64,000 nucleotides of DNA, taken from positions 1-64,000 of the forward strand of contig JAUIRK010000834.1 of the NCBI GenBank assembly GCA_030549495.1, given 5' to 3'. Made by a program: the position numbers and the translations under genes. The stretch comes from Nectonema munidae. Its lineage: Eukaryota; Nematomorpha; Nectonematoida; Nectonematidae. Below are positions 21,022-33,540 of the stretch, piece after piece (position 1 is the stretch's first letter; every line of letters begins with the position of its first letter). Under the pieces are notes generated by a model. The model was not told where the DNA came from. It saw nothing but the letters and a program-made list of their open reading frames with translations, and did not search any database.

Positions 21022-22640
21022 ATATTTAATTTATCTATCATTTATCAATGTAAAATGTGATTCTAAAAATTTTTTTGAATTGATACTTCTCGTCTAATTC
21101 TAATTTTGAAGTCACAAAAATAAGATGCAAATGAAAACTGTAAATTAAAATATTAATTTCTTAAAAATATAGCTTATCAAAAAAAAGTTCAAAATCCCAA
21201 TATAGAAATAGAAAGTTTATTTAATATACGGAGCAAGTAATTTATAGGATTTTCATGTGATATAAAATAATTTTGACCAGTGTCATAAATTTCTAGAAAG
21301 GGAGATATAAAGACTAATAAAAGTCGCTTGAGGTATCCACACCTGCGAACCATTCAGTGAGTATTTAAACGAAAGCTAAATAAGAATATTTCATAGTATA
21401 CACTAATGAGAAGTTAGAAAATTTTACATGGAAAAAGCAGTACATTTAAATACATAGTATTTTGGCAAATATGATCAATTAACCCAAAGTTTCATTAATT
21501 CGAGCAAAACTTAGATAAGCAAATTTATAAAACAGCCTGTACTATATCATAAACAAAATCCACATGCAAATAAATTGCAATTACTAAACTTCTCCCTAGT
21601 TTATTTTTTTACAAATTGAACTGATCTTAGAGGTAATTTCATCTTTTTTTGAATTTCCAGAAGTGAATTTTCAACTTCACACAATACAATATTTTTTTCA
21701 AATTAAAGTATTAAGACAAATTATATCAATAAGATTCAAAAATAAGACTAATTGTCATCTTATAGTTCCAGCTTTTGTTGAATAACCATTCGATTCTTGA
21801 TTAGCCGTATCAAAGAAGCCCTCTTTTTTGAATTATAATTTTACAATGTGTTTGCGGTTTTTTTGAGATTGCCATTGTCAAAATCAAACTTGCAATGCAT
21901 GGTCATGAGGAAATGAACAATTTTGTTTTTCGAATACACCTAAGTATTTTAATGCTGAGAATATACATAATGGAAGATTTGTCAGATTACAGAATTAAAT
22001 AACTAATAAATATTTCTTTTTTAAAAAAAACTGTCATAAAACTTAATAGAGTTCTAAAAAAATTGTTTTTTATGTTTTGGTCAATTGACCCATTTGGGAC
22101 TTTATAATTTATAAAAATTCTCAGATTCCTAGGGTTAAAAGATAGTGTGACCATATTGAGTTTGAGGTATTTATCTTCTGATAACCTCATAAGAGTCATG
22201 TTTTAATTGACACACTCATTCTTGTACGCATGTTGAATGGCTGAGTAAAAGTAATGGAATCCAAAATAGTAAATTAATAACCTTAACTCGAAGATTTTTT
22301 TCTATAATTCTAATTTGGATCTTGAATCTTTTTGAAGCACTGTCTCGACTCTAGAAACATTGTGGATTTTTATTACTCCTCGGATTTAAGTTAAATTTTC
22401 TTGAAAATTCTTGTGATTTTTTTCTATATTTTTTTCAGTAAAGTTAATTGTATAAATTAAAACATATAGGCTTCTGCTTATTTTGTATAATAGCATCATT
22501 ATATCTATTCAAAATAATTTAATTCTTCAAAGTTTCGTCAGTATAATTTTTAAAAAATTCTCTTAGATCTTATTATGGTGGGAGAAAAATAAGATAACGT
22601 TTTTTGTGATTTGCAATTTCAATTATTTAATTCTTTTATA
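21022..22640. other. Upstream region of BUD13, nothing recognised
   Basis: AT-rich, with only short chance frames. Any BUD13 promoter or 5' exon must lie here or further left, but no motif is distinct enough to name. Confidence 0.5.
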
Positions 22641-22641
22641 G
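22631..22641 (+). other. Candidate splice acceptor upstream of BUD13
   Basis: TTCTTTTATAG ends at 22641, 26 bp before the first BUD13 ATG. A pyrimidine tract plus AG this close to the start fits either a 5' UTR intron or spliced-leader addition. Inference only. Confidence 0.35.
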
Positions 22642-22667
22642 CAATTTAAGCTTTTAAATAGTTGTTA

Positions 22668-23741
22668 ATGATGGAAGGCAGTCTAAGTAAGAGTGACTAC
22701 ATCAAAAGAAAATATTTGGATCTTCCTGAAAAGAAAAAATCAAAAAAATCAACAAAGCATTCGAAAAGCTCATTCAAGATAATTGACAATGATTTATCTC
22801 TAGATAAAATTAAAGTAGGTTCTGACGACGAAAATTCGTATGTGTATCGCGATCTAGACGACGAAAAACCGCAAATAGTGGATGACTCTGAACTTAAAAG
22901 GAGTAGATTTTTTTCAAAGTCAAGTTGGAAACCCATTAAACGAGATCAAGATCCTCACACAAAAGAAAGAACTCGTCATGATTCTTCTTCTGAGGATGAA
23001 GACACTAAAAAGTCAACCAATAGAAATTCTTCAAGTGATTTGTCTCCAAAGCGATGCAGGCAAATCAGACAAAGATCCTCTTCAAAAGATCTTTCTCCTC
23101 CCAGACCAAAATTGAATAATTCAGATACGGATTTGTCTCCTCCTAGACCTAATTCCACTAAAGTGGTGACTTCTAAACGAGCCGGCCTCTATAGATTCAA
23201 CGGGGAAAACCGGGAAAATAGTAAATCAAGGCGGAACAATGCGTTCGAAGATACTTCAGTCACTTTTAGAAATGTAAGATCAAGTAACAAGGAAGCCAAA
23301 GTGGATCATAAATTGGAAAAGTTCAATCAAGAGAAGATATTGAAAGAAGAAACGTACAAACAGTGGAGTAAGGGCTCGATCCAAGTTCAGGAGAAACAGA
23401 ATCGCATTGATGATTATTTGGAAGAAAGCAATAAACCTTTAGCACGGTATGAAGATGATGCGGATTTGGAAAAATTGCAGAAAAGTAAAGAATACAAAGA
23501 TGATCCTTTGCTCCAATATTTCAAGAAGAAGGAAGGTAAAGGGGGAAATGCTCAATCGTCATCCGCGAACTCACCGAAGTATCACGGCAAGTGGCCTTCG
23601 AATCGTTACGACATTCCGCCTGGATATCGATGGGATGGTGTGGATCGCTCCAACGGTTTTGAAATCAAATTATTCAACGCGATTGCCGATAAAAAAGCGA
23701 ATAAAGAGTTAGCTTATAAATGGAGCGTTGAAGAAATGTAG
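22668..23741 (+). CDS. BUD13: BUD13 homologue (RES complex, spliceosome)
   Basis: A 357-residue single-exon frame from the ATG at 22668 (a second ATG follows at once at 22671). The N-terminus has SLSKSDYIKRKYL and FKIIDNDLSL, the conserved BUD13 opening. The middle holds three DLSP-type repeats (SDLSPKR, KDLSPPRPK, TDLSPPRPN), shorter than the long DSP repeat block of the human protein. The C-terminus has WPSNRYDIPPGYRWDGVDRS, then NGFE, then ANKELAYKWSVEEM, the diagnostic BUD13/Cwc26 domain. With Snu17 and Pml1, BUD13 forms the nuclear retention and splicing (RES) complex, acting in the activated spliceosome. Human BUD13 is longer (about 620 residues), yeast about 266. YRDC follows 166 bp downstream on the same strand. 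Confidence 0.95.
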   Translation: MMEGSLSKSDYIKRKYLDLPEKKKSKKSTKHSKSSFKIIDNDLSLDKIKVGSDDENSYVYRDLDDEKPQIVDDSELKRSRFFSKSSWKPIKRDQDPHTKERTRHDSSSEDEDTKKSTNRNSSSDLSPKRCRQIRQRSSSKDLSPPRPKLNNSDTDLSPPRPNSTKVVTSKRAGLYRFNGENRENSKSRRNNAFEDTSVTFRNVRSSNKEAKVDHKLEKFNQEKILKEETYKQWSKGSIQVQEKQNRIDDYLEESNKPLARYEDDADLEKLQKSKEYKDDPLLQYFKKKEGKGGNAQSSSANSPKYHGKWPSNRYDIPPGYRWDGVDRSNGFEIKLFNAIADKKANKELAYKWSVEEM

Positions 23742-23820
23742 AATCGAGTTTTGCTAGAAGCGCTTTCCTTCATCCATGTATCTTTTGCTCTTTTATTCAA
23801 AAATTTTGCTGCCATTCCTT

Positions 23821-23826
23821 AATAAA
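23821..23826 (+). terminator. Poly(A) signal of BUD13
   Basis: AATAAA lies 80 bp after the BUD13 stop and about 80 bp before the YRDC start, so the BUD13 mRNA probably ends within this short gap. Confidence 0.6.
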
Positions 23827-23907
23827 GTGAATTTGATTCGTTTCATGACTTTTACGCATACCTCGTATACTCTGGTGTAATTTTTGGATATTTTTAGTCG
23901 GTGAATA

Positions 23908-24570
23908 ATGATTGAGATGTATAAGCTGGATGTCAACAACAGAGAGCTATTTTCAAAGCTGCTCGTCTTGGCAGAACGCGTTTTGTGCGAAGAAAAAGTT
24001 ATTGCTCTTCCGACTGACACCGTATATGGCTTAGCAGCAGTTGTGGATTCGCATAAAGGCATCTCGGATCTGTATGCGATAAAGCAGAGAGCCACGCTGA
24101 AACCGTTGGCCATGTGTGTTTCTAGTATCCCCACTATTTTTGACTATGCCTTCGTCAAGCCATGGCACATTCCACTCATCTCAGACTTGTTGCCGGGACC
24201 ATACACGGTCCTTTTGAAGAGAAAGCTGCATCTAAATCCTGACTTCAATCCTGGCATCTGCAAAGTCGGTATTCGTATTCCAAAGCATTCCTTTATCATC
24301 GAGTTGTGTAGGCGGATTGGAAAGCCTCTAGCCCTTACAAGCGCGAATCTTTCTACGCATTCAGACTCCTCGTGCATTCAAGATTTTGCTGTGTTGTGGC
24401 ACAAACTTGGCCTGATCCTTGATCAAGGAGTTCTTCCTGCACATTTGCCATCTACGGTGATCGACCTCTCTCAGGAGAAAGAAAATGTGTACAAGTTAGT
24501 TCGCAAAGGAGATGGCTACTCAAATTTTCTTAAATTCGCGAGTAAGCACATGTTAGTCGAAGAAAAGTGA
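23908..24570 (+). CDS. YRDC: YRDC, threonylcarbamoyl-AMP synthase
   Basis: A 220-residue single-exon frame. The YrdC/Sua5 domain covers most of it: ALPTDTVYGLAA (residues about 33-44), IKQRATLKPLAMCVS (the K.R....KPL motif that binds ATP and threonine), LLPGPYTVLLKR, VGIRIPKH, PLALTSANLS and PSTVIDLS. The enzyme makes threonylcarbamoyl-AMP from threonine, bicarbonate and ATP, the first step of t6A37 modification of ANN-decoding tRNAs; the KEOPS complex or the mitochondrial OSGEPL1 then transfers the group. The human protein is longer at the N-terminus. Here only nine residues precede the next Met-like context, so no clear mitochondrial presequence is visible. A TTTTTAG acceptor-like site ends 10 bp before the ATG. 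Confidence 0.95.
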   Translation: MIEMYKLDVNNRELFSKLLVLAERVLCEEKVIALPTDTVYGLAAVVDSHKGISDLYAIKQRATLKPLAMCVSSIPTIFDYAFVKPWHIPLISDLLPGPYTVLLKRKLHLNPDFNPGICKVGIRIPKHSFIIELCRRIGKPLALTSANLSTHSDSSCIQDFAVLWHKLGLILDQGVLPAHLPSTVIDLSQEKENVYKLVRKGDGYSNFLKFASKHMLVEEK

Positions 24571-24586
24571 GATTTTAAAAAGTGTC

Positions 24587-24592
24587 AATAAA
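24587..24592 (+). terminator. Poly(A) signal of YRDC
   Basis: AATAAA 16 bp after the YRDC stop, which implies a very short 3' UTR. Confidence 0.6.
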
Positions 24593-27046
24593 TCAGACCA
24601 TTTTCCTTTTTACATTTTTTTGCAAAATTCTTAGCTGCAAACAAGGGCCTATTTAGAGTTGGGCATGGCCCCTTTCACCTCACATTAATCCTTATAACTG
24701 TGCTTTTGTTACTTCAAAGAAAATGAATTTTGTAGAAAATACACATACTTTTGATGCTCTTACATATGTATTTCATATTTTATCATCATTGAATTTCTCA
24801 CCGTCTAGAAGGTTTGCAATTAAAACTCAAATCGCTCATTAACAAATATGATTACATTTTTTCTAGGAAATGCTATTCGTTCTTGTTCATATTTTGAGTT
24901 AGTAATTTATCACACCCCTCTCCTCTTTAAAAGTTTTTTAAACACGACCTAACTATTCCAATTTTAATGGGAGTGTGTCTTTCGCGATAGAAATTTTCAT
25001 TCCGTTTTCAAAAAAGCTTTTCCTCTATTGTTGGTTTATTCAATAACTTTTTATAAATTAGATTTATTTTTTGAACAAAAAGTAATCTATTAAAAAATTT
25101 TAATATCTATATGATTTTCATTTCTAAAAATTAAAGTATAAATTTCTTAAAATGTCATTTTCTATAAAAAAAAAAAAGACTAAAACGATCCTAATTTGGC
25201 TAAGGATGACAAATTTTGGGAAATGTTATGTTTACTATAAAATATGCAAAAAAAAATGATATGATAATTTTGCAAATTTAAAATACAGAAAGTTTGTATT
25301 TCAAGTACGCAGTAATCTAAAATAATTAGAAGACATGGAAATTACAAAAGAAATTAATTCAAAGATTTAATTAATTATCTAAATCAATAGGTATTTGAAT
25401 CTTTTTTTTGAAAAAAAAACGATACCAACTATTTGAACACTCTTTAAATTATGAAAATCACAAATTTATTCATTTATCAAAATCATTTCAAACAAAGATT
25501 ATACTAAATTTTTCCAATGTTTATTTTAACGTAAGATAAATTTCCTTTTCAAAATTTTGTATCTTTTTAATCAATGATAAAATTCTCCATATCTTAAAAT
25601 CTCAATTTATCATCTTTTTATTCGATTTCTCATCACTAAACCAACACTCTGTGAAAGACCTGTTTCTGCTATTGATTCTTCTTGAACATAAATAATATCC
25701 TGAGCGATTTTTTAGTGTCCAGAGACATTTTTTGTCAGCTTGCGATCAAAATGCTAGTTCCTAGAACATATATTTTTGTGCTCTAAGAGAATAACATTCA
25801 ATTGTATTTCAAAATTTATCTGGATGATTTAAACAAGTAAGTTAATTTAATTCTAAAACTATTAACTCTTTTATAGAGCAATTAGAATGAACGCGATATA
25901 GTTTAGGATTAAAGCATACTTTTCATACATAAATGGAGATAACAGTATTACCATGCATAAAAAATAATCGTTGAAAATTTTAAAGTTATACTTTGATAAA
26001 CAACACGAAATGCAGTCATATTAATTCAATCAATGAAGAAATGAGCAAGTGATTATTGAGTCGATATAAGTATGTCAAGTTTTTATTAAAATGCCTTTTG
26101 CAAAAAATCTAGAAAATTAAGACAGTCAAACTCAGTAAAGTGGATTTTCTTAAGTGTTTAAAGAATGCGAGGAAGTGTTCTCACAAAATCTCATATTTCT
26201 CAATGGTTGGTATGAGTTTGTGTTTAATTTTTGAATAAAAGCAAAAGGTTTTTTTGGATCATGGAGACCGCGCCGTCCAGTTAATGAAATATTGTTCTAG
26301 CTGGTCGAATAGTAAATGAAAGTTATAGGCCCTCTTAAAAATATAGAAATGCTAAACTCTAAGTTAATGTCTATTGTTTTCAAACAGTTAAGATTGTTTG
26401 TTATATTTAATAATACGATAACGAACGTGAGATACATGCAGTGGCGTAGCTATGGCTTGTTATTCCCTAATAACTATAAAATTGCTTGAATTCTATGGTG
26501 AACTAGAGTGTTCGGAGCCCCTAAATGGCCTAAATAAATACTAAGTGTATCAGATGATTTTAGGTGCACACTAAATCCTTGAAAAGCTTTTCTTATACTG
26601 TGAAGAAGCATTATAAGGGGATCCAAAGTACTCACTCTACTTATATAACTATAAGTATTATGTTATAAGTTCTCATTTTAGTGGAAGATCGATGTTATTG
26701 CCCAGTGTCTAGATATTAACAAAAAGAAATCCATTCTACAGTTTGAAATAAAACGATAAAATCTTCTAACGTTGCTTGCTTGAAGAAGAAAGCTAGAATC
26801 AAGCAGCTTTTGGAGCGGAGATAAATTCTGGTGGAAGGAGCGTAGTTTTGCTTAAAACAGTATTCATCGATGGTTGTAGCCATTCAAGCATTTTTGTTGA
26901 CTTATACAACATTGATATGTAAGTCTTGAAGAATTTATGTCACATAAACACTGATTTTAAAAAACATCTGCGCTTTGGATATTTTCCGAATTAGACGGGT
27001 TTCAATTTAAGTTCACCAGTCATGTTGCAGCACAAAATAGGTTTGT
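24593..27046. other. AT-rich intergenic stretch
   Basis: No coding signal. Single hAT-like termini may be present near 24650 (AAGGGCCTATTTAGAG) and near 26439 (CAGTGGCGTAGCTATGG), but no partner ends were found. Confidence 0.5.
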
Positions 27047-27304
27047 TTATACGCTACGTCCACGTTTTTGCCAACTTTGAAGCCAACTTTTGTTTACAGG
27101 TTTAGAAAGAGTAGAGTCAGAGCACTGGTCAACGGCAGATAGAGTAGTTTGCAAAGATTTCAAATTTTTCGCCTGAGCAAAGACCATGGGACTTTGTAGT
27201 GGTGTACCAGCACTGATTTCCTGTTCTACCCAGTTGTACATAACGTGGTCTAGTTGTGGGTCAGCAGCCCTACGCGCCCTAACTTTTCTCGAAATCACGA
27301 GCAA
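27047..27304 (-). pseudogene. CENP-B/Tigger-type DNA-binding domain remnant
   Basis: The minus-strand frame reads KVRARRAADPQLDHVMYNWV, then EQEISAGTPLQSPMVFAQAK, with KSWLQSWQKRGRSV at the end. This is the second helix-turn-helix of pogo/Tigger transposases (W...R..G.PLS.P....KA, then GWL..F..R). A more basic KKRPSSKALL segment lies upstream in the same frame. No DDE domain follows, so it is an isolated fragment, diverged from the Tiggers at 16470-18015 and 36780-38419. Confidence 0.65.
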
Positions 27305-27472
27305 AGCCTTGGAGCTTGGTCTCTTCTTTCAGCTGGGACCCGAAGCTTCTAATATCATTTATCATTAAAAAATTGCTCCTCCCCAAAAATTTCAACCATG
27401 GGCTTGTAGTCAAAATGTACGTTTTTCGTTTGAGTATGATCTAACAAGCTCTTTTTAAAAGTGTCTTTACAC

Positions 27473-27473
<1 letters not shown>

Positions 27474-27511
<38 letters not shown>
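27474..27511. repeat. AT dinucleotide microsatellite
   Basis: About 18 TA/AT repeats in uninterrupted order. Confidence 0.95.
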
Positions 27512-27514
<3 letters not shown>

Positions 27515-30500
27515 TCAAGTAATAGTTTTGTAAAAGCAACGCGGTTCTTATATCTTTCAAGGTAGGAAACATCAAAAATAGAAGCCATGAGCATATCCCT
27601 TTTAAAGTTGTTCCTAGTTTTACTTTTTGAAAGAAATTTTATTGAGCATTGAATATTTAGAATAAACTGCAATAACACGTTAAATATAAAGCGAAAAAAG
27701 AATAAAACTGAAGTAAACACTGCTCTAAAAGTCACAAGTGACCGCTTGCAAGGCAGAGATAAGAAATACAAGGTTACAAGTAGTACACATTGTTAAAAAT
27801 AAACAAGGCATGTACTATTGCAAGAGTAAAAAATGTTGTATCTATACAAGTTATGTTGTAGTTAGAGATGATTGAATCAAGATGGTACTTTTGAAACAAT
27901 TGATAGGCATATTCAGTAGAGAAGACGTCCTGTAAAACTCAGAGATTTTGTAATCAATGACTTGTTTGGAGTCCAACAGCTTAAACAAAGGTGTACTCGT
28001 ATCTTCTTCAAACCTGGGAGAAAATCTTTTCTTTTCGAAATTGTAGATGACAAGATTCTCGAAGATCTTTGGTAAACAGTGATGAGTGTATTTCCATGTA
28101 AAAATAGGCAGGTTAAGTTCTCCCATACCCTTCGCTCGATTTCTTTGAATTGTGCTTCACCACTGCCAACCCGTTTAACAAGTTGTAGCTCGTAGAAGTG
28201 ATGACAGCCTCTAATATCATTTATCATTACAAAAATTGTCCCCATTTTTTTTAAACTCTTTTCAATTATCATGGCTGAAGAAGTATCTTGAGTATCTTCA
28301 AAAAATTATGGAGTCTATTCATCGTCCTGCATTTCCAATAAACAGGAAATGTGGCAAACTTATATCAGAACTTTTTCGCTATTGGAAAAAAGCATTTTCA
28401 ATATTATATTCGATAAATAAATGGACTTTTAATATTGTTAGGCTAAATTTTCAGTTGTTTTTAACCTAAAATTTCTGAAACTTAAATGTATGTGTGAGCC
28501 GTTATATATGATAAAAAATTAATAGGTTGAGCCATTGTAACATGAAAAAGACATTTATTTGCCATAAAAGCAAGATATCTTTTCTTATTTTCTGCCCCTT
28601 AACAAACCTTTCTAGATACGCCTCTGGGTCGGCTATATGTTCGGGAGGCGCCTCTTCTGGTTTTAGGTATCCAGATTGTCAACATCTTCATTTATAAGCG
28701 CATGCTAATCGTGAGTTCTTAAATTATCCGCTTAAGACAGAGAATCTGCTGGTTTGATAGCAAATGAGATTGGGAATATGAAGACAAAATAATCTGAGAG
28801 AAGTGTAATGACAATTGTCTCAATTCGCGCGATATAATGGATGTGTGAACCAACTGCACTATGCCCATCCGATGCTAGATTTTTGTTATCGTTATTATTA
28901 ATTAATTGTATATCATCTAGTATTGTAGTGCATGTGAAGGAATAATGAGTACACAAAGAAAAGCCAGACCGCTGCTATCTGACATATAATTATATTAGAG
29001 GTGATTCAAAGACAATGAAATTTGATAATTACCTGAAGCAAGCTACAAAGCGTATTTTAAAATCAACACTTATTCGAATTGTGGTGGATGGCTGTCATTA
29101 AATTTCCGAGAACTGAACAGGATAAATATGCAAGGTATTGTGGGTGGGCAAGGTGCACTTGCGTCATTCATATACATCACTCCAGCATAATTAAACTCAC
29201 CAGGACAAGAATTTATAAAAAGACAATTATAGTGAAGTTTTTTCTGCAAAAAGGACGCTTTAAGAACGTATTTGTTTTGGAAGTAATGATGAAATAAATA
29301 ACGCTATTCAAGCTGTTTTCCACGTTCATCTTTTACGTAAAGAATTGCATTCATCATGTGTACTGTGTAGTATGTCGTGTTCAGTTTTTTACTTTGTATT
29401 TTATATATTTTGAGGCTTGACTACGATAATTTGACTATCAATCAATAGCCCGCATTGGAAATTCAATAGAAAATGTAACTTTATTATTATAATAGAATAA
29501 TTGGAAGTATAATTGTTTACTAGCTATCTAATTTTTCTATTTTATAGTTAAACTATATAGTTTCGAAAAACAGGGACTGAATTAAACTCTATATAAAGTG
29601 ATGAATGGTGATTTACGCAAGTCTAAAGTTTAGCACATGCACGCTTTAGAATTCTGTATTTGTTGAAAGCTTCTCATTTGAATGATTCTATATTTTTATT
29701 TTAGTTTAAATATTTGCAAATAAATTCTGTTTTATTTCTTTTTAGCTCGATCGCAATATTCTTTTCTAGAGAGAGTTGGAGGGCTCTATAGAGCCTTCTT
29801 ATTTCCTTCCTCCAAACTGTTAACGGGAAATGACCGTTACAATTGTGTTCTTCACTTATTCTGCGTTTACAAAATGATTTGGGCAGATAACGGTATGCAT
29901 AAAAACCATTTTACCTTGTTTTTCACAAAACAAGGTGTAACTTGGAAATAAGTCCTAATATAAGTTTACCATAAAAAATATTAAAGCCTAATGTAAGGTC
30001 TACCTTATATAAAAGCCGTAGTTATTAAGCTATTCCTAGATTAGAATTTTTCGTGTTTATTTAAATTTATTAACTTCAAGTAAAATATACATTCTGTCAA
30101 TGATGAATTAAATAACGCCCATAAAGTTTTAATCCCACTAAAATAGTCACTCATCCTGCTAAAGATGTGAAATAATTTCTTAGAAGAAAAAACTGATCAA
30201 AAGGTGATTCCTTTTTATATATGATTTTATGGCCAATGAATCGTTGTCTAAGGACACCTATATCTCCCGCCATGAGTACGTTTTTGCGTGTTTATACCAT
30301 AGAAAAAGGAGTTGCAAAAACTTGGATCTGAGATTCATCGTTTGGAAAACGTATGCGTTGTTATACCAGAAGAAAATGGAATCATGGTATTTTGCTTTAA
30401 ATACATTTTATGTTTTGTGGTTATTTTAATATTAATCACATTATAAGCCGTATATTGCATATTTTGGTGGGTAATTTATTGTAATACCTCACTCAGTTTT

Positions 30501-32391
30501 ATCATATGAGAAACATAGAGAGTTATAGAATAGAAAGGGAAAGTAGAAACCGCTTGTAAGGAGGAAACGCGATAAAGAGAGCTGTGCTAAAATTTTGTTC
30601 ATTCTAATGATACCCAGAGTGAGAGTTGTAGCAAGTAAGGCAGCGAATACACACACGAATAAATCTAGCGAATGAGACACGATTCAATTATTATTACTAT
30701 CATCATTATTGACTAATCTTAGTCGTTGTTCACTTGAGAAAAAGTTCTCTCCCTCTTTACATCCCACACGATAAGTGTAATTACACTCTTTATCAGCTTA
30801 TTCTCACCAAACAAATGAACTAAAAAGATTAATACGCTCTGACAACAAACACGCATGCTTGTTTAAGTATTTAGGTAATCAGAACTTTGTCACATGTCTT
30901 CAACAAATCCAATCCATACCTTTTATAATCAGCAGAGTCAAGAGGGAACCGCGAGTAAAAGTACAGTTAGAATCGTCACAAACCGTTTATCATTAGCGAT
31001 TTAACCGTTAAGTTAACTCTAGAATCCATTATCGCACTAATTTACCATTTTTACATATAAAACTCATTGCGTTAATGGAAATCAGATAAAGCAATGACGA
31101 AAATATGCTAAAAATTTGGAGAAACAAGAGCAATTTTAGAATTTAAAATACTTAATTATATCACTAAAGGATGAACAAAAGAATATGAATAATTAAATAA
31201 CGCATATATCCTGCTTTTCATTTTTTTTTATTTTTGTTTCTTTTCGCCACTTTATCAAAAATTTTATCAAATATATAATTATTAATAACTAATATTGTGT
31301 TTCATTCAAATTTTCTCCCATTTTCTGGATCTAAAAGCTTTAATAACCTTAAAAACAGTCAGATCTATTTCAGCCTTTCAGGGAATCTAAAAAGTAATGG
31401 TATATGAATCAACCTTTTTTTGACTCTTAATTACAAAGCAAAATGGAATTTTTAGGTTCAAAGCCCTTAAAAAGAGGAAAAATAATTATATAGTGTTGGC
31501 AATTTTTAAACCTGTTTTAGGGTTTAAACGGATTTTTGTTAAATTTTTCACCCACTGTTAGGGAGTATATAAATTGAACGCGCGATATATATTTATTCAT
31601 GACTTTTATACGTCTAAAAATCACACGCTACTGCTCATTTTGAAAATTTAAATTTGTTCCTCACTTTGCACAATTGTGGCCAAGTGCTCAACCAATATCT
31701 AAATGGTCCTTAATGTGCAAAAAAACCTATTGCCGGGATTAGGATTAGTGTAGAATTAGCATTAGTGTTAGTATTAGAGTTACTGGCATGCTCCAAAATT
31801 TTGATCAAAACTTTCACCCACTTTACTATTTTCAACACCCACAGCTAATTCAAATAATTATTTTACAAACTAATTACCATTTGTGTTTAAAAATAAATTT
31901 TTTAACACATTAGTCTATTTATGAAATATTTTTTTATGTTTGCTTCAAAATTTGAACAAATTTGTTTTTATTTATATCTTGACTTTCTGTTAAAATTTTG
32001 TTTGATTTTAATATAATATTTCTGGAGTTTTTTTGTTATATATTACTCTTTCATTTGAACACATCTCAGCAAATTTGATGTGATCTTTAAAAATTATAAA
32101 ACTTTAAAACGCAATTTTCTATTTGAATTTTACTACATTTTTTGTCATATTTTCAAAAAATTGTCACACATTTTTTCGAAAAAATTAACCAAAAGTAACG
32201 ACCAAAATTTTTTAACTTAACGAAGTACTTTTTTGTCAAAAGTAAGGCTAACTATACCATTTTTATTAGTAACGACCCCAAGTCTATAGTAATAGCAATC
32301 AAAATTTAATTAACTGAATTTGTCTGTTTTTCTTTTACCAATAAATTTTTTGCATATATAGGACAAATAGTTAACTGATGAAATTAAAAGA
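27512..32391. other. Long stretch without a recognised gene
   Basis: Two overlapping minus-strand frames at 27851-28272 look more protein-like than most (for example GCHHFYELQLVKRVGSG and FTWKYTHHCLPKIFENL) but match nothing I know. A segment reading CTAATATCATTTATCATTA occurs both near 27347 and near 28209, so part of this may be a duplicated repeat. Near 31735-31790 a degenerate run of TTAG/ATTAG words is present. Otherwise AT-rich DNA. Confidence 0.45.
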
Positions 32392-32446
32392 TCTCGTGAA
32401 GAAAGACCACACGTGGAGGAGGGGGGGGGGGGGTTTCTTCACGAGA
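32392..32446. other. Hairpin with a G-run in the loop
   Basis: TCTCGTGAAGAAA (32392-32404) and its exact complement TTTCTTCACGAGA (32434-32446) flank a 29-bp loop that ends in 13 consecutive G. The stem is perfect. It could be an end structure of a small element or a G-quadruplex-forming site; no function is shown. Confidence 0.6.
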
Positions 32447-33244
32447 GGAAATTGGGTTGTGAACTTTTTTCAGAAGAGTTTATGTTGTAACTTTCCTCAT
32501 GATACAGAATATTAATTGCCTGTTTATTTGAATATTTATCAATGAAATAAAACCATGGTATGAAAATAAGTTTCATGTTGCTATTTACAAATTATTCTGA
32601 GCGAATGTAGAAAAAGATGAGATGGTAAATAATAAGCTCCTATAGTAAGTAAAACCGTATAGGTATTCCTTAAACTTTCATTAAAAATATGAATATAGCA
32701 TATTAAAATATAGAAAATTGAGTTAGAGCCTTCTCCACAAAAAAAATGGCCTACGGCCAAAGGCAAAATCATCAAGCTGAGAAAGTAAAGGGAGTGTTAT
32801 TCAAATAGCATGACAATTTTTATATGGATGCAAGAGAGAGTTTTTGAAATCCCGTCTTCAAGAGATTTTGTGGCAGGATGTATTTTACAATAATTTTTCT
32901 TTAGTTTATGCGATCATATTAGTCAGCAATTTGATAAATAAAATTCTTTATTCGTGTTATTAGTTGGATTTAATTAGTATTTATTTGTATTGAAGTTCCA
33001 AGCTAATTTTCATATTGTATTGCCAATTTCTAATTATTTATTATTTTAATTCATTTTTCAGTAAGAATAGTCAAACTAAAAACGATCAACAAGTCATTTT
33101 TACCTTTGCCATGGGCTCAAAACTATAAAAAATGTTTAACAAGGCTTTAAACAGTGCATAAGACATAAATTCTTGAGTTTTGAAGACATTTTTATTAGAA
33201 AATTTTGAATTTCATACAAAAATTTATTCTAGTTATTTGCATAT

Positions 33245-33410
33245 CTTTTAGTTGCGTGGTAATTATTCAGGAGAAATCTTTGGGTGTCAAATCTTCAGTT
33301 GGTACAAAAAAAACTTTATTGGGGTCGTTATTCTTCAGGAGAAACCTCTGCAGTGGTTATTCTTGAGTTGGTACGAAAAACTTCATTAGGGTGGTCGTTC
33401 TTCAGCAAAT
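33245..33410. repeat. Three diverged tandem units of about 65 bp
   Basis: Words such as ATTCAGGAGAAA, TTGGTAC and ACTTCATTAGGG recur three times in order. Translated on the minus strand they give a repeating motif around NDHPNEVFRTN, with a frame open from 33510 to 33328. No family recognised. Confidence 0.45.
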
Positions 33411-33540
33411 CCAAATAAATTTTGTTAAATGATTTTTTAAGATCATCTTTCACAAATTTATGAATAAAAAAGCGAATTTTTTTAAAGCATTTTAAGGACC
33501 AAAGCGACACCTGTGTCCCATTAAATTAAAATCTTCTGCT

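Noticed and set aside
26122-26165. Possible Tigger-like left end (CAGTCAAACTCAGTAAAGTG)
   Set aside because: No partner terminus toward the CENP-B-like fragment at 27047-27304, and similarity to known ends is weak.
27851-28272. Overlapping protein-like minus-strand frames
   Set aside because: Better composition than noise, but two frames compete and neither shows a motif I can name; kept only as a note in the gap entry.
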